A stretch of 53,315 bases of DNA from Anaerosporobacter faecicola (GCF_012070565.1 NZ_JAAQRO010000028.1:1-53315), one strand, 5' to 3'. Positions 18,431 through 28,357 are shown, counted from the first letter of the stretch. The notes: generated from the letters alone by a model not told the origin. Numbers and translations are program-made.

Positions 18431-19447
18431 ATGAAATTATTATCGGTGGCAATACCAAGTTATAATTCACAAGAATACCTGGGCAGAGCTGTTGAGACGT
18501 TACTATCCGGTGGAGAAGAGATGGAGATTATCATAGTAAATGACGGCTCTAAGGATAAGACAGGAGAGATTGCTGATGCATACCAGAAGAAGTATCCAAC
18601 AATTGTGAAAGCAGTACACCAAGAAAATGGTGGACATGGACAAGCTGTGAATACGGGATTAAAGAATGCAACAGGTATGTACTTTAAGGTGGTAGACAGT
18701 GATGACTGGGTTAATGAAGACTCACTAAAGCGGGTCCTTGCTCTATTGCGTAAAATGGTATCAGATAAGGTATCGTTAGATCTGTTAATTGCAAATTATG
18801 TATATGAGAAAGTAAACCTGAATAAACAGAAGGTAATTGATTACAAAGGGGCTATGCCCGTTGACCAGCTATTTACATGGGATGATTTGAAACACTTTAA
18901 ACAGAGTCAAAATATCCTGATGCATTCCGTATTTTATCGGACGCAATTATTAAGAGATTGTAAACTACAATTACCAAAACATACATTTTATGTGGATAAT
19001 ATATTCGTATATCAGCCATTGCCATATGTGAAGACGATGTATTATATGGATGAGAACTTCTATCGGTATTTTATTGGTCGAGAGGATCAATCAGTGAATG
19101 AGAAAGTGATTATGAGTAGAATCGACCAACAGATCAGAGTAACCAAACTGATGATTGAGTCTACCGACGTATTTTCGATATCTAGTAAGAAATTACGAAA
19201 TTATATGCTCAAGTATTTGTCGGTTATGATGATGGTTTGTTCTGTATACTTAGTTAAGATTGGAACGAAAGAAAGTTTACATGAGAAGAAAAAATTGTGG
19301 AATTATCTTAGAAAAGAAAACCCTAAGATGTATCGTAAGATACGACATAGTGTGCTAGGTCATAGCATGCATCTACCAGGACATATGGGACATGCTATTA
19401 TACGTATGGGTTATCGGATCTCTCAAAAAGTTATTGGATTTGGTTGA
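18431..19447 (+). CDS. Family 2 glycosyltransferase
   Basis: This 338-residue protein has the GT-A core: VAIPSYNSQEYLGRAV, IIIVNDGSKDKTGEIAD, a donor-binding ENGGHGQAVNTGLKNA and the DxD motif DSDD at about residue 92. The C-terminal half is basic without clear membrane segments. It probably adds sugars to a cell-surface or lipid acceptor. ATG 18431 has GGGAGG at 18421-18426; an upstream ATG in frame lacks this. It is convergent with the PAP2 gene across a 40-bp palindrome. Confidence 0.87.
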   Translation: MKLLSVAIPSYNSQEYLGRAVETLLSGGEEMEIIIVNDGSKDKTGEIADAYQKKYPTIVKAVHQENGGHGQAVNTGLKNATGMYFKVVDSDDWVNEDSLKRVLALLRKMVSDKVSLDLLIANYVYEKVNLNKQKVIDYKGAMPVDQLFTWDDLKHFKQSQNILMHSVFYRTQLLRDCKLQLPKHTFYVDNIFVYQPLPYVKTMYYMDENFYRYFIGREDQSVNEKVIMSRIDQQIRVTKLMIESTDVFSISSKKLRNYMLKYLSVMMMVCSVYLVKIGTKESLHEKKKLWNYLRKENPKMYRKIRHSVLGHSMHLPGHMGHAIIRMGYRISQKVIGFG

Positions 19448-19470
19448 TGAAGATAAAAAATAAACTTCAA

Positions 19471-19510
19471 CAATAAGACCTAGGTCAATATATTGACCTA
19501 GGTCTTATTG
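19471..19510. terminator. Perfect 40-bp palindrome, bidirectional terminator
   Basis: The 20-bp arms are exact inverse complements and meet in the centre without a loop (19471-19490 and 19491-19510). TTTT follows on the + side. It separates two convergent genes. Confidence 0.75.
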
Positions 19511-19595
19511 TTTTACGCGAGCAACGAGCCAAAGTCCAAGTTTACTTGAAACCTTGGCGACTGCCGCGATAATATAGTTTGGTAAGAATGAATTT

Positions 19596-20318
19596 CTATA
19601 CTTCATTATGCGTCTCACATAATGACTGTTTTTTGTTAAATAACTTTGTATAATTCGGTACATATACAAGTAGGTACATGAATACACTTAAGATCATTGC
19701 GGCAATTCCATCAAACGCAGAGTGTTGTTTTAGGAAGACCGTTGATAAACAGATTAAGATACATAATACGCAGGAAGTACGACGAACCAAGTGATTATTC
19801 TTTAATCGTGAGGAATGCATAACGGCAATATGAATTCCAATGGAATTAAATACATGAATACTTGGACAGACATTTGTTGATGTATCAGATGCATATAATT
19901 TCTTTGCAATGTCTACAAGGAAATTATCCCTAGCAAATGTGGTAGGGCGCAGATCCTGTCCATTTGGCCATATGGTATAGATGGTCAAGCAGATTGTCAT
20001 ACCAATAAAAAGAAAAGCACAGCATCGATAATATTCTTCTTTTGATGTAAATAAAAGAAATGCAATGACTACTGCCACATACATAAACCACAAATAATAT
20101 GGAATAATAAATAGTTCATTAAAAGGAATCAGATCATCCAAACGTATATGAATGGACGTATAATTAGTAGTAATGGTTTTTTCTAAATAAAAGAACCAAG
20201 GAAAATAAACAAATAGATAAACGAGTGTCCAAGCATGTTTATACTTCTTAAAAAAGTTTATAATCGAATTCCCCTTAGGGGAAACATGGTTAGGCTTATT
20301 ATGCTTTGATGTGTTCAA
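19596..20318 (-). CDS. PAP2-superfamily phosphatase
   Basis: This 240-residue membrane protein has about six hydrophobic segments and the PAP2 motifs NGQDLRPTTF, CPSIHVFNSIG (PSxH) and KQHSAFDGIAA (Hx3D). It probably dephosphorylates a lipid phosphate or transfers a head group on the outer membrane face. The predicted start is TTG at 20318-20316, with AAAGG a suitable distance upstream on the minus strand; no in-frame ATG occurs before the core. Substrate unknown. Confidence 0.85.
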   Translation of the reverse strand: MNTSKHNKPNHVSPKGNSIINFFKKYKHAWTLVYLFVYFPWFFYLEKTITTNYTSIHIRLDDLIPFNELFIIPYYLWFMYVAVVIAFLLFTSKEEYYRCCAFLFIGMTICLTIYTIWPNGQDLRPTTFARDNFLVDIAKKLYASDTSTNVCPSIHVFNSIGIHIAVMHSSRLKNNHLVRRTSCVLCILICLSTVFLKQHSAFDGIAAMILSVFMYLLVYVPNYTKLFNKKQSLCETHNEV

Positions 20319-20508
20319 AATATGCCGCCTTTCTATGGATAATGAATAACAACAGTTATGTCCAATTAACTAATGACATACGTGATTATAGCATAAGATG
20401 GGTAGGGGTGCAATCCATAGAAAGATGAAAAAAGTATTAAGATTTCCGTAACGAGCTATTATTTATTTTGTAGTTTATAATATAGGGAATTGAATGAAAT
20501 TGACGGAT

Positions 20509-20537
20509 TTGCGCACGAAGAAAAATTTGTTTATAAT
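20509..20537 (+). promoter_or_regulatory. Probable promoter for the metallophosphoesterase
   Basis: TTGCGC (20509-20514), a 17-base spacer and TATAAT (20532-20537). The -35 is weak. The 323-base divergent gap (20319-20641) holds nothing else I recognise. Confidence 0.45.
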
Positions 20538-20641
20538 AATGGTATAAGAGTCAAAGGGGCGTCAATGTACTTTTTGACAAACGAATCAAATGGAATAGAA
20601 AGAATGTTTTTACTCCGAGGAACAAACGAAGGGAGGAAAAA

Positions 20642-21502
20642 ATGAGAGTAGCCGTATTAAGTGATATACATAGCAATCACTTTGCATTAGAGGCCTGTTT
20701 GCATTATATAGAAAAAGAGGGAATTAATAAGATTATTTTTTTGGGGGATTATGTAAGTGATTGCCCCAACCCCCAAACCACTATGAATCTGCTTACGCAG
20801 ATTCGTAAAAATTACGAAACATGGTGTATTCGGGGGAATCGGGAGGAGTATTTTATCCGTCATGCACAAGGATATGCGGATGGTTGGGTCTACCAAGCGA
20901 ATACAGGTAATCTTCTCTACACTTATGAAAATCTTAGATCGGAAGATTTAAAGTGGTTTCAATCACTATCCAATAAAGGAAGAGTGAAACTGGAAGGGAC
21001 AAAGGACATTATTCTTGCACATGGATCATTGGTTAATACAAGGGAACTTTTATATGAGAAAGCCGAGAATACCAATAAGCTCCTAAAAGAAATACCTGCA
21101 TCGTATATGTTATGTGGGCATACGCATAAACAGTTCCAATATGAATATGAGGGGAAACAGTTGATTAATCCGGGTTCTGTAGGTGTTCCCATTGGATGTA
21201 AAAAAAGCGCCCATATGGCGGTTTTGAGTTGGGAAGAGGGAATGTGGAAAATGAAGGGGGTGACCTTACCCTATGATTTTAAGAGATTGCGAGAAGAATT
21301 TGAAGCAAGTGAAATGAAGGAGAAAGCATATCTGTGGATGTGTTGTATCCTCCATTCCATCGAGGATGGGGTGAATTATGCGCCGACTTGTGTTAAAAAG
21401 GCATATGACCTTGCTAAACAAGAATTGGGGAATGCAGATTGGAACCACATTCCACCAAAGTACTGGAATTTGGCAGCAAAACATATGGGGTTGTTGGATT
21501 GA
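20642..21502 (+). CDS. Metallophosphoesterase (YfcE/calcineurin-like)
   Basis: This 286-residue protein has the two-metal phosphoesterase motifs in order: LSDIHSNHFAL (DxH), FLGDYVSDCP (GDxxSD), IRGNREEYF (GNxE) and LCGHTHKQ (GHTH), then a C-terminal extension of about 90 residues. Its substrate may be a nucleotide, cyclic nucleotide or phosphoprotein. GGGAGG precedes the ATG. Family is clear; function is not. Confidence 0.88.
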   Translation: MRVAVLSDIHSNHFALEACLHYIEKEGINKIIFLGDYVSDCPNPQTTMNLLTQIRKNYETWCIRGNREEYFIRHAQGYADGWVYQANTGNLLYTYENLRSEDLKWFQSLSNKGRVKLEGTKDIILAHGSLVNTRELLYEKAENTNKLLKEIPASYMLCGHTHKQFQYEYEGKQLINPGSVGVPIGCKKSAHMAVLSWEEGMWKMKGVTLPYDFKRLREEFEASEMKEKAYLWMCCILHSIEDGVNYAPTCVKKAYDLAKQELGNADWNHIPPKYWNLAAKHMGLLD

Positions 21503-21544
21503 CTTGTACTGTAATGAAATCCATTTTTAGAAATAATAGAACTG

Positions 21545-22222
21545 TTATAAAAATAGAGATAGCAGAACTGTCATAATTCCAGCGACACCTATGGCAATTC
21601 CACTCATTGCACCTTCCACTTCGCCGATTTCAATTGCCTTTGAAGTTCCAGCGGCATGGCTACAGGTACCAATTCCTACACCAGCAGCAATCTTACTTTT
21701 TACACGAAAAAGTTTGATCAAAATTGGGCAAGCCATGGAACCAAAGATTCCTGTGACAACAACAGCGGCTACCGTAATGGACGGTATACCTGAAAGACTG
21801 CTACTTACTTCCATTGCAATTGGGGTTGTAACGGATTTTGGAATCATGGAAGCGGTAATGGTGGATTCCAAATCAAATGCCTTGCATAAGAGATAGGTGC
21901 TACCCATAGAAGTAACGCTTCCCACGAGGCAACCAGCAGCTATTGGTATAAAATTCTTTTTTAGAACGGTAATTTGCCGATAGATCGAGTATGCCAAGAC
22001 AGTGGTAGCAGGTGCAAGAAACATGGTGATAAAATCACCACCCAGATTATAGGATTCCAATGGGATGCGAAAAATTGCTAACACAGCGATAATGATGATT
22101 GTGGTCCAAAGTAAGGGGTTAAGCAAAGCAAGATTGGTCTTTTCGTTTATCTTCTTACATAACCAATAGACACCAAAGCTTAGTGTTAAACCGAAAAAAG
22201 GACTATTTAGGATCGAGTTCAT
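21545..22222 (-). CDS. lrgB: LrgB-family membrane protein
   Basis: This 225-residue protein has many membrane segments and matches LrgB/YohK: LLNPLLWTTI, YRQITVLKKNFIPI, SMIPKSVTTPIAMEVS and GIGTCSHAAGTSKAIEIGEVEGAMSG are family landmarks. LrgAB acts with CidAB-type proteins in control of murein hydrolases and, as later work showed, in carrying small carboxylates such as pyruvate. It overlaps lrgA by 20 bases, with AAAGGAG upstream of its ATG. Confidence 0.93.
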   Translation of the reverse strand: MNSILNSPFFGLTLSFGVYWLCKKINEKTNLALLNPLLWTTIIIIAVLAIFRIPLESYNLGGDFITMFLAPATTVLAYSIYRQITVLKKNFIPIAAGCLVGSVTSMGSTYLLCKAFDLESTITASMIPKSVTTPIAMEVSSSLSGIPSITVAAVVVTGIFGSMACPILIKLFRVKSKIAAGVGIGTCSHAAGTSKAIEIGEVEGAMSGIAIGVAGIMTVLLSLFL

Positions 22223-22583
22223 TTGATTTGGCTCCTTTATTCATATATTTTATGATCATTGTGACGGTAAAAGTTGTAGTGAGAAAGGTAAGTATAGTAG
22301 TCACGATACAGATTAGGATTAACACGGCAATTTTACCTTTTAAAAAAGAGTATTGTTCAATGATTGCAACTCCAGAAGGGACAAAGAAAAATGCCATAGA
22401 GCTTAACAAAAATTCCGAGGTTTCCTTAATTGATGCGGGTTTGATACATTTGGTTATTAACAATAACAGAAGTAATAACATGCTGATCAGACTGGAAGGG
22501 AAGGTAAAAGGGAGTACAGAGGAGATTGCAACACCCACGAGACACATCCCAAAGATCAGACAAAGTTGTTTGATTATTTTCAT
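22203..22583 (-). CDS. lrgA: LrgA/CidA-family holin-like protein
   Basis: This 126-residue protein has four hydrophobic segments. It begins MKIIKQLCLIFGMCLVG and has the family pattern PSSLISMLLLL and SSMAFFFVPSGVAIIEQY. It is translated ahead of and overlapping with lrgB, the normal arrangement. TAGGAG sits 7 bases before its ATG. The pair reads leftward, away from the polyamine cluster. Confidence 0.92.
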   Translation of the reverse strand: MKIIKQLCLIFGMCLVGVAISSVLPFTFPSSLISMLLLLLLLITKCIKPASIKETSEFLLSSMAFFFVPSGVAIIEQYSFLKGKIAVLILICIVTTILTFLTTTFTVTMIIKYMNKGAKSNELDPK

Positions 22584-22763
22584 TTGGAGTCTCCTAATTC
22601 ATATTTTTCTATTGTATCCTAGCATAGTTCCAAAGCAACGTCAAATTGTAATTGGGCAGAGTATAAGGGAGTGGTTAGGAAATTGTACGACATCGATTCG
22701 CTAAATTAAGAAGCATGTACTTTATGAACGGCTGCATTTACGGAGTTTTGGGAAATAACTGAA

Positions 22764-22793
22764 TTGACAGAAAGATTACTTCTATGGTACTTT
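22764..22793 (+). promoter_or_regulatory. Probable promoter of the polyamine cluster
   Basis: TTGACA (22764-22769), an 18-base spacer and TACTTT (22788-22793), about 30 bases before aguA. Confidence 0.45.
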
Positions 22794-22821
22794 ATAGAAA
22801 ACTAGGAAAGGGTACACGTAT

Positions 22822-23928
22822 ATGCGGATATTGAAAACAACACCAAGAGAAGATGGCTTCCACATGCCAGCTGAATATGAACAACACCAAGGTTGCTATA
22901 TGATATGGCCAGAGCGAGCGGATTCCTGGCAATTTGGTGGAATCGCTGCAAAGAAAGAATTCGTGGAAGTAGCAAAAGCGATTCAATCTTCGGAACAAGT
23001 AACGATGTTAGTCAGTGAAAAAGAATATGATACAGCTCGCCGGATGCTTCCAGAGGAAATCCGTGTAGTTGAGATGTCCACGGACGATGCTTGGGTAAGA
23101 GATTGTGGACCGACATTTGTTGTAAATGAGAAGAAAGAACTTCGGGGAATCGATTGGTATTTTAATGCTTGGGGTGGACTAGAGGATGGATTATATTTTC
23201 CTTGGGATAAGGATAATAAGGTAGCTAGAAAGATTTGCGATCTTGAACAAAAAGATGTCTATAACGCGAGACATTTTGTATTAGAAGGTGGCTCGATTCA
23301 TGTAGATGGGGAAGGAACTGCAATGGTTACAGAAGCCTGTCTGCTTAGTAAGGGACGAAATCCTGACATGACAAAGCAGGAAATTGAAGAACAATTAAAG
23401 GCATATCTATCAGTAGAAAAGGTTATCTGGTTGAAGAATGGAATATACCTTGATGAAACTAATGAACATATTGATAATATATGTGCCTTTGTTAAGCCTG
23501 CAGAAGTGGTTTTAGCTTGGACAGAGGATACGAATGATCCGCAGTATGCATTATCAAGCAGCTGTCTTGAAATCCTAGAGCGCGAACGGGATGCAAAGGG
23601 AAGGAAGATTACGGTTCATAAATTACCATTACCAAAACCGATTCATATGACGGAAGAGGATTGCGAAGGAATTGCTTGGTGTGAAGACGAGCCAACAAGA
23701 GAAGCAGGCGAACGCTTAGCAGCCTCCTATGTAAACTTCTATATTGGGAATACCTGTGTTGTTATGCCGGGATTTGAGGACCCGATGGATGAAGTAGCAA
23801 GAGAAGTTCTAGTAAATTTGTTTCCAGAACGAAGGGTTCTGCAAGTACCAACCAGAAATATCTTAATTGGTGGAGGCAATATTCATTGTATTACTCAACA
23901 AGTACCTGCGGGAAGAACAACCGTATAA
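22822..23928 (+). CDS. aguA: Agmatine deiminase
   Basis: This 368-residue enzyme hydrolyses agmatine to N-carbamoylputrescine and ammonia. It belongs to the guanidine-group-modifying family: WPERADSWQFGG, DDAWVRDCGPTFVV, FVLEGGSIHVDGEGT, DETNEHIDNICAFV and the catalytic Cys near the C-terminus in GGGNIHCITQQVP. The length is typical. It is followed after 43 bases by aguB, so agmatine made by SpeA is taken to putrescine within one cluster. Confidence 0.97.
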   Translation: MRILKTTPREDGFHMPAEYEQHQGCYMIWPERADSWQFGGIAAKKEFVEVAKAIQSSEQVTMLVSEKEYDTARRMLPEEIRVVEMSTDDAWVRDCGPTFVVNEKKELRGIDWYFNAWGGLEDGLYFPWDKDNKVARKICDLEQKDVYNARHFVLEGGSIHVDGEGTAMVTEACLLSKGRNPDMTKQEIEEQLKAYLSVEKVIWLKNGIYLDETNEHIDNICAFVKPAEVVLAWTEDTNDPQYALSSSCLEILERERDAKGRKITVHKLPLPKPIHMTEEDCEGIAWCEDEPTREAGERLAASYVNFYIGNTCVVMPGFEDPMDEVAREVLVNLFPERRVLQVPTRNILIGGGNIHCITQQVPAGRTTV

Positions 23929-23971
23929 GAGAAATCGATTTGGGTTAATTTAGTGGGAGGAAAGACAAGGG

Positions 23972-24841
23972 ATGAGAAAAGTTAAAGTAGCTGCCACACA
24001 GATGGCGTGTTCATGGAATAGAGAAGAGACATTACAGAAGGCGGAACGACTCGTACGTGAAGCAGCAGGACAAGGGGCAAATATTATTCTATTGCAGGAA
24101 TTATTCGAGATGCCTTACTTCTGTCAGAAAGAAGTATATGACTATTATCGGTTAGCAACTTCGGTTGAGGAAAACCCTGCGGTAAATCATTTCAAGGCGA
24201 TCGCCAAAGAACTTCATGTTGTAATTCCTGTCAGCTTTTATGAAGCAGCGGGGAATACAACATTTAATACAGTTGCCATGATCGATGCAGATGGAACGGT
24301 ACTTGGAACTTATCGAAAAACCCATATTCCTTGTGGGGAATGTTACGAGGAAAAATTCTATTTTTCTCCTGGAGATACGGGGTTTAAAGTGTGGGATACT
24401 GTTTATGGAAAAGTTGGCGTAGGAATCTGCTGGGATCAATGGTTTCCAGAGTCTGCGAGATGTATGGCGTTAATGGGAGCAGAGATCTTATTATATCCAA
24501 CTGCTATTGGTTCAGAACCTGTTATGACGGTTGACAGTATGGAACATTGGAGAAGGTGCATGCAAGGACACGCGGCAGCAAACATTATGCCAGTGGTTGC
24601 TTCTAACCGTATTGGTGTTGAAACCGAAGGAGATAGTAGTATGAAGTTCTATGGTTCTTCCTTTATTGCAGATGAAACAGGAGCATTGGTTGCCAGTGCT
24701 GATCGTGAATCAGAATGTGTTTTGGTTGCAGAATTTGACTTGGATGCCATATGGGACCTTCGAATTGGCTGGGGCGTATTCCGAGACCGTAGACCAGAGA
24801 TGTATGATGCCTTGTATAAACTAGATGCAAGAAAACGATAG
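23972..24841 (+). CDS. aguB: N-carbamoylputrescine amidase
   Basis: This 289-residue nitrilase-superfamily enzyme hydrolyses N-carbamoylputrescine to putrescine, CO2 and ammonia. The Glu-Lys-Cys catalytic set is visible in LLQELFEMPYF, YRKTHIPCGECYEEKFYF and VGICWDQWFPE. GGGAGG precedes the ATG. A 220-base gap follows before speD, containing a possible imperfect stem but no gene. Confidence 0.96.
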   Translation: MRKVKVAATQMACSWNREETLQKAERLVREAAGQGANIILLQELFEMPYFCQKEVYDYYRLATSVEENPAVNHFKAIAKELHVVIPVSFYEAAGNTTFNTVAMIDADGTVLGTYRKTHIPCGECYEEKFYFSPGDTGFKVWDTVYGKVGVGICWDQWFPESARCMALMGAEILLYPTAIGSEPVMTVDSMEHWRRCMQGHAAANIMPVVASNRIGVETEGDSSMKFYGSSFIADETGALVASADRESECVLVAEFDLDAIWDLRIGWGVFRDRRPEMYDALYKLDARKR

Positions 24842-25060
24842 ATTTTTTTCTACAATTGTTTTTTTATGAAAAACATGGTAAGCTAATGAAAGCTGCTTAT
24901 GACGTGACAACCTTAAGAGTCAGCTTGTTTTATGTAGTTGGCTAAAAAGGAAAAAAATATACTTACACAAGAATACATGTGAGATATACATACAGAAATC
25001 ATGAGAAGTGCCGTAACGGGAGAAGTGCGCCTGTTACAAAATCATATAAGAAAGGTTGTG

Positions 25061-25873
25061 ATGTTAGGGTTGGAAAAAAAGCTGACACTGTATGGCTTTA
25101 ACAACCTCACAAAAACACTTAGCTTCAACATCTATGATGTTTGCTATGCAAAAAGTGAGCGAGAGCAAAAAGATTATATTAGATATATTGACGAGCAATA
25201 TAACTCGGACCGATTAACGAAGATATTATGCGATGTAACCGATATGATCGGTGCTCATATTCTTAATATCTCAAAACAGGATTATGAACCACAAGGTGCA
25301 AGTGTGAATATTCTGATTGCTGAAGATTCCCTTGCAACGGAAAGTATCGACGAATCCTGCAATTTAGGTAAGTATGTAACAGAGAAACGCGACATGGTCC
25401 ATGCACATTTGGATAAGAGTCATGTTACCGTTCATACCTTTCCTGAATATCATCCGGATAATGCAATTTCCACTTTTCGTGTAGATATTGATGTATCTAC
25501 GTGTGGTGAAGTATCACCACTAAATGCTTTAGATTACCTGATTTCAAGCTTTGACTCGGATATCATAACCATTGATTACCGGGTTCGTGGTTTTACACGT
25601 GATGTTGAAGGTAAAAAGTTTTTCATTGACCATGATATTACTTCGATACAGAATTACATCGATGACAAGACGTTGGAACGTTATGATGCCATTGATGTGA
25701 ATGTCTATCAATCGAATATTTTTCATACCAAGATGTTGATCAAAGAGATTGAGCTACAGAATTATCTCTTTAATCAAGATGTATACGAACTCCCTCCGAA
25801 ACAGCGATTAGCTATAACGGATAGTCTGCGTAAAGAGATGATCGAGATATTTAGTGGAATGAATATCTACTAG
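25061..25873 (+). CDS. speD: S-adenosylmethionine decarboxylase, E. coli-type (class 1a)
   Basis: This 270-residue proenzyme makes decarboxylated AdoMet, the aminopropyl donor for SpeE. Self-cleavage before S120 in [14 protein letters not shown] would create the pyruvoyl group. The sequence follows the long enterobacterial SpeD closely ([53 protein letters not shown]) rather than the short Bacillus type. I start at ATG 25061, which has AAAGG just upstream; ATG 25001 in frame would add 20 residues without family support. It precedes speA by 83 bases. Confidence 0.94.
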   Translation: MLGLEKKLTLYGFNNLTKTLSFNIYDVCYAKSEREQKDYIRYIDEQYNSDRLTKILCDVTDMIGAHILNISKQDYEPQGASVNILIAEDSLATESIDESCNLGKYVTEKRDMVHAHLDKSHVTVHTFPEYHPDNAISTFRVDIDVSTCGEVSPLNALDYLISSFDSDIITIDYRVRGFTRDVEGKKFFIDHDITSIQNYIDDKTLERYDAIDVNVYQSNIFHTKMLIKEIELQNYLFNQDVYELPPKQRLAITDSLRKEMIEIFSGMNIY

Positions 25874-25956
25874 TCCGGGACTTGGTAAGAAACTTGAGAT
25901 AGACAGCAGAGTATGACTATACAAGAAGGGATAGTCAGCTAGCCAGGAGGTTAATC

Positions 25957-27414
25957 ATGGATCAACGATCACAAGAATGTATGCCTTTATATGAGGCGCT
26001 GAAACAACATGATTCAAAAAGAATTGCACACTTTGACGTACCCGGCCATAAGGGAGGACGTGGAAACAAGGAGTTAAAACATTTCCTTGGAGAAACTTGT
26101 CTCCGCCTAGACGTGAATTCTATGAAGCCATTAGATAATCTGTGTCATCCGGTATCGGTGATCAAGGAAGCACAGGAATTAGCGGCAGAGGCTTTTGGTG
26201 CACAAGAAGCATTCTTTATCGTAAATGGAACAACAGCAGCAGTACAGGCAATGGTGATGTCCACCTGTAAGGCTGGTGATAAGATTATCATGCCCCGAAA
26301 TGTTCACCGTAGTGCAATTAATGCCTTAGTTGTATGTGGTGCATTACCCGTTTATATCAATCCGGGGATAAACAAAGAATTAGGTATTCCTCTTGGTATG
26401 TCAGTTAAGGATGTAGAAGAGGCAATCCTAGAAAATCCAGAAGCAAAAGCAATTCTGGTCAATAATCCTACATATTATGGAATCTGTTCCGATTTGAAAC
26501 GCATTGTTACGCTGGCACATGCACACAATATGCTTGTATTAGTAGACGAAGCACATGGAACACATTTTTACTTCGGAGAAGACATGCCGATTTCTGCTAT
26601 GGAAGCGGGGGCGGATATGGCAGCAGTTAGTATGCATAAAACAGGTGGTTCGTTAACGCAAAGTTCCATCCTGCTTTGTAATAAGAGTATAAATGCGGAT
26701 TACGTTCGTCAGATCATTAATCTGACCCAGACCACCAGTGGTTCATATCTGCTCATGTCTTCCTTAGACATTGCACGTAAGAACCTGAGTATGAATGGGA
26801 AAGAGATGTTTCGTAAGACGGTGGAATTTGCGGAATATGCAAGAGAAGAGATTAACAAACTAGGTGGTTATTATGCGTTTGCAGAAGAACTAGTTGATGG
26901 AGATGCCGTATATGCCTTTGATAAAACCAAATTATCCATTCATACAAGAGCCATTGGACTGGCAGGAATTGAAGTCTATGATCTGTTACGAGATGAATAT
27001 GATATACAGATTGAATTTGGTGATATCGGTAATATCCTTGCTATTGTATCAGCAGGAGATCGTAATCTAGAGATTGAACGCTTAATTAGTGCTTTATCGG
27101 AAATCAAACGTCTATATGAAAAAGATAAAACAGGTTTGTTCGACCATGAATATATTAATCCCGATGTCGTTATGGCGCCACAGAAAGCGTTTTATGGAGA
27201 AAAGAAGTCTGTTTCAATTGAAAAGAGTGCGGGATATATCTGTGGAGAGTTTGTTATGTGTTATCCACCGGGAATTCCAATCTTGGCTCCTGGCGAGCGA
27301 ATTACAGAGGATATTGTGAATTATATCCTGTATGCAAAAGAAAAAGGCTGCTTTATGACAGGTACGCAAGATATGAAGATCGAGAACATTAATATTGTAA
27401 TCGAAGAGGGTTAA
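25957..27414 (+). CDS. speA: Arginine decarboxylase, PLP fold-type I (Orn/Lys/Arg decarboxylase family)
   Basis: This 485-residue enzyme belongs to the Orn/Lys/Arg decarboxylases of the Bacillus SpeA/YaaO size class. The PLP lysine is K228 in SMHKTGGSLTQSS. HFDVPGHKGGRG, FFIVNGTTAAVQAM and VDEAHGTHF are family motifs, and the C-terminal domain has CYPPGIPILAPGE. Arginine is the likely substrate because aguA and aguB in the same cluster use its product agmatine; lysine or ornithine use cannot be excluded from sequence. AGGAGG precedes the ATG. Confidence 0.93.
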   Translation: MDQRSQECMPLYEALKQHDSKRIAHFDVPGHKGGRGNKELKHFLGETCLRLDVNSMKPLDNLCHPVSVIKEAQELAAEAFGAQEAFFIVNGTTAAVQAMVMSTCKAGDKIIMPRNVHRSAINALVVCGALPVYINPGINKELGIPLGMSVKDVEEAILENPEAKAILVNNPTYYGICSDLKRIVTLAHAHNMLVLVDEAHGTHFYFGEDMPISAMEAGADMAAVSMHKTGGSLTQSSILLCNKSINADYVRQIINLTQTTSGSYLLMSSLDIARKNLSMNGKEMFRKTVEFAEYAREEINKLGGYYAFAEELVDGDAVYAFDKTKLSIHTRAIGLAGIEVYDLLRDEYDIQIEFGDIGNILAIVSAGDRNLEIERLISALSEIKRLYEKDKTGLFDHEYINPDVVMAPQKAFYGEKKSVSIEKSAGYICGEFVMCYPPGIPILAPGERITEDIVNYILYAKEKGCFMTGTQDMKIENINIVIEEG

Positions 27415-27505
27415 CTTGTGCTACCATGTGATTCAAACTTTACGGAGTGTTGTCTTGAATGAATGACAAGAGTTGTAAAGTTTGTGAAAGAAAGGAATGA
27501 CGTCT

Positions 27506-28357
27506 GTGGAATTATGGTTTACGGAAGAACATACGAAAAATGTTCGATTTTCTATAAAAGTTGAGAAACAATTGGTAAGTAAACAAGGGGACTTTCAACG
27601 AATTGATGTATTTGATACAAAAGAATTTGGAAGAATCCTGACCTTAGATGGGTATTTGATGGTTACGGAGAAAGATGAGTTCATCTACCATGAGATGATC
27701 ACCCATGTTCCGATGGCTGTTAATCCAGCGATTAAAAAGGTACTGGTGATTGGTGCAGGCGATGGAGGAACCATTCGGGAATTAACAAGATATACGTCCA
27801 TTGAATGGATTGATATGGTTGAAATTGATCAGGAAGTGGTTAACGTTTGTAAGGAGTATTTACCACAAACAGCATGCAAGCTAGAGGATGAACGTGTACA
27901 TATTCATTATGAGGATGGTTTGAAATTTGTACGAAAACCAGTCAACATGTATGATCTTATTATTGTAGATTCTACGGATCCTTTCGGACCGGGAGAGGGG
28001 CTGTTTACAAAAGAGTTCTATGGAAACTGTTTTAAAGCATTAACTGACCAGGGAATTCTAATTAATCAGCATGAAAGTCCTTATTATGAAAGTGACGCCA
28101 ATGCAATGCAACGGGCACATCGAAATATTAAAGCAGTATTTCCTGTGAGTGAAGTTTACCAGATGCATATTCCAACCTATCCTTCGGGACATTGGATGTT
28201 TGGATTTGCCTCAAAGGGGCTGTCACCAATTAAAGATTTGAATGCAGAATGGTGGAATCAGCTGGGACTTGAGACAAGATACTATAATACAGATTTGCAT
28301 TTGGGTGCATTTGCATTACCAAATTACGTGAAGAAGTTATTAATGGAATGTGAGTAA
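27506..28357 (+). CDS. speE: Spermidine synthase
   Basis: This 283-residue aminopropyltransferase moves the aminopropyl group from decarboxylated AdoMet to putrescine. Motifs are FGRILTLDGYLMVTEKDEFIYHEM, VLVIGAGDGGTIRE, and DLIIVDSTDPFGPGEGLF with the catalytic Asp. I choose the GTG at 27506 (MELWFTEEHT): it is 9 bases after AAAGGA and matches the usual family start, while ATG 27497 abuts the ribosome binding site. Its presence with speD gives a full AdoMet-dependent route. Confidence 0.95.
   Translation: MELWFTEEHTKNVRFSIKVEKQLVSKQGDFQRIDVFDTKEFGRILTLDGYLMVTEKDEFIYHEMITHVPMAVNPAIKKVLVIGAGDGGTIRELTRYTSIEWIDMVEIDQEVVNVCKEYLPQTACKLEDERVHIHYEDGLKFVRKPVNMYDLIIVDSTDPFGPGEGLFTKEFYGNCFKALTDQGILINQHESPYYESDANAMQRAHRNIKAVFPVSEVYQMHIPTYPSGHWMFGFASKGLSPIKDLNAEWWNQLGLETRYYNTDLHLGAFALPNYVKKLLMECE

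Noticed and set aside
21591-21896. Plus-strand frame of 101 residues inside lrgB
   Set aside because: It is antisense to a recognised gene and matches nothing.
22183-22704. Plus-strand frame of 173 residues across lrgA
   Set aside because: It lies opposite lrgA, which has clear family motifs and a good ribosome binding site.
24842-25060. Riboswitch between aguB and speD
   Set aside because: There is only a 6-bp stem with a bulge and no match to SAM, purine or other known riboswitch cores.
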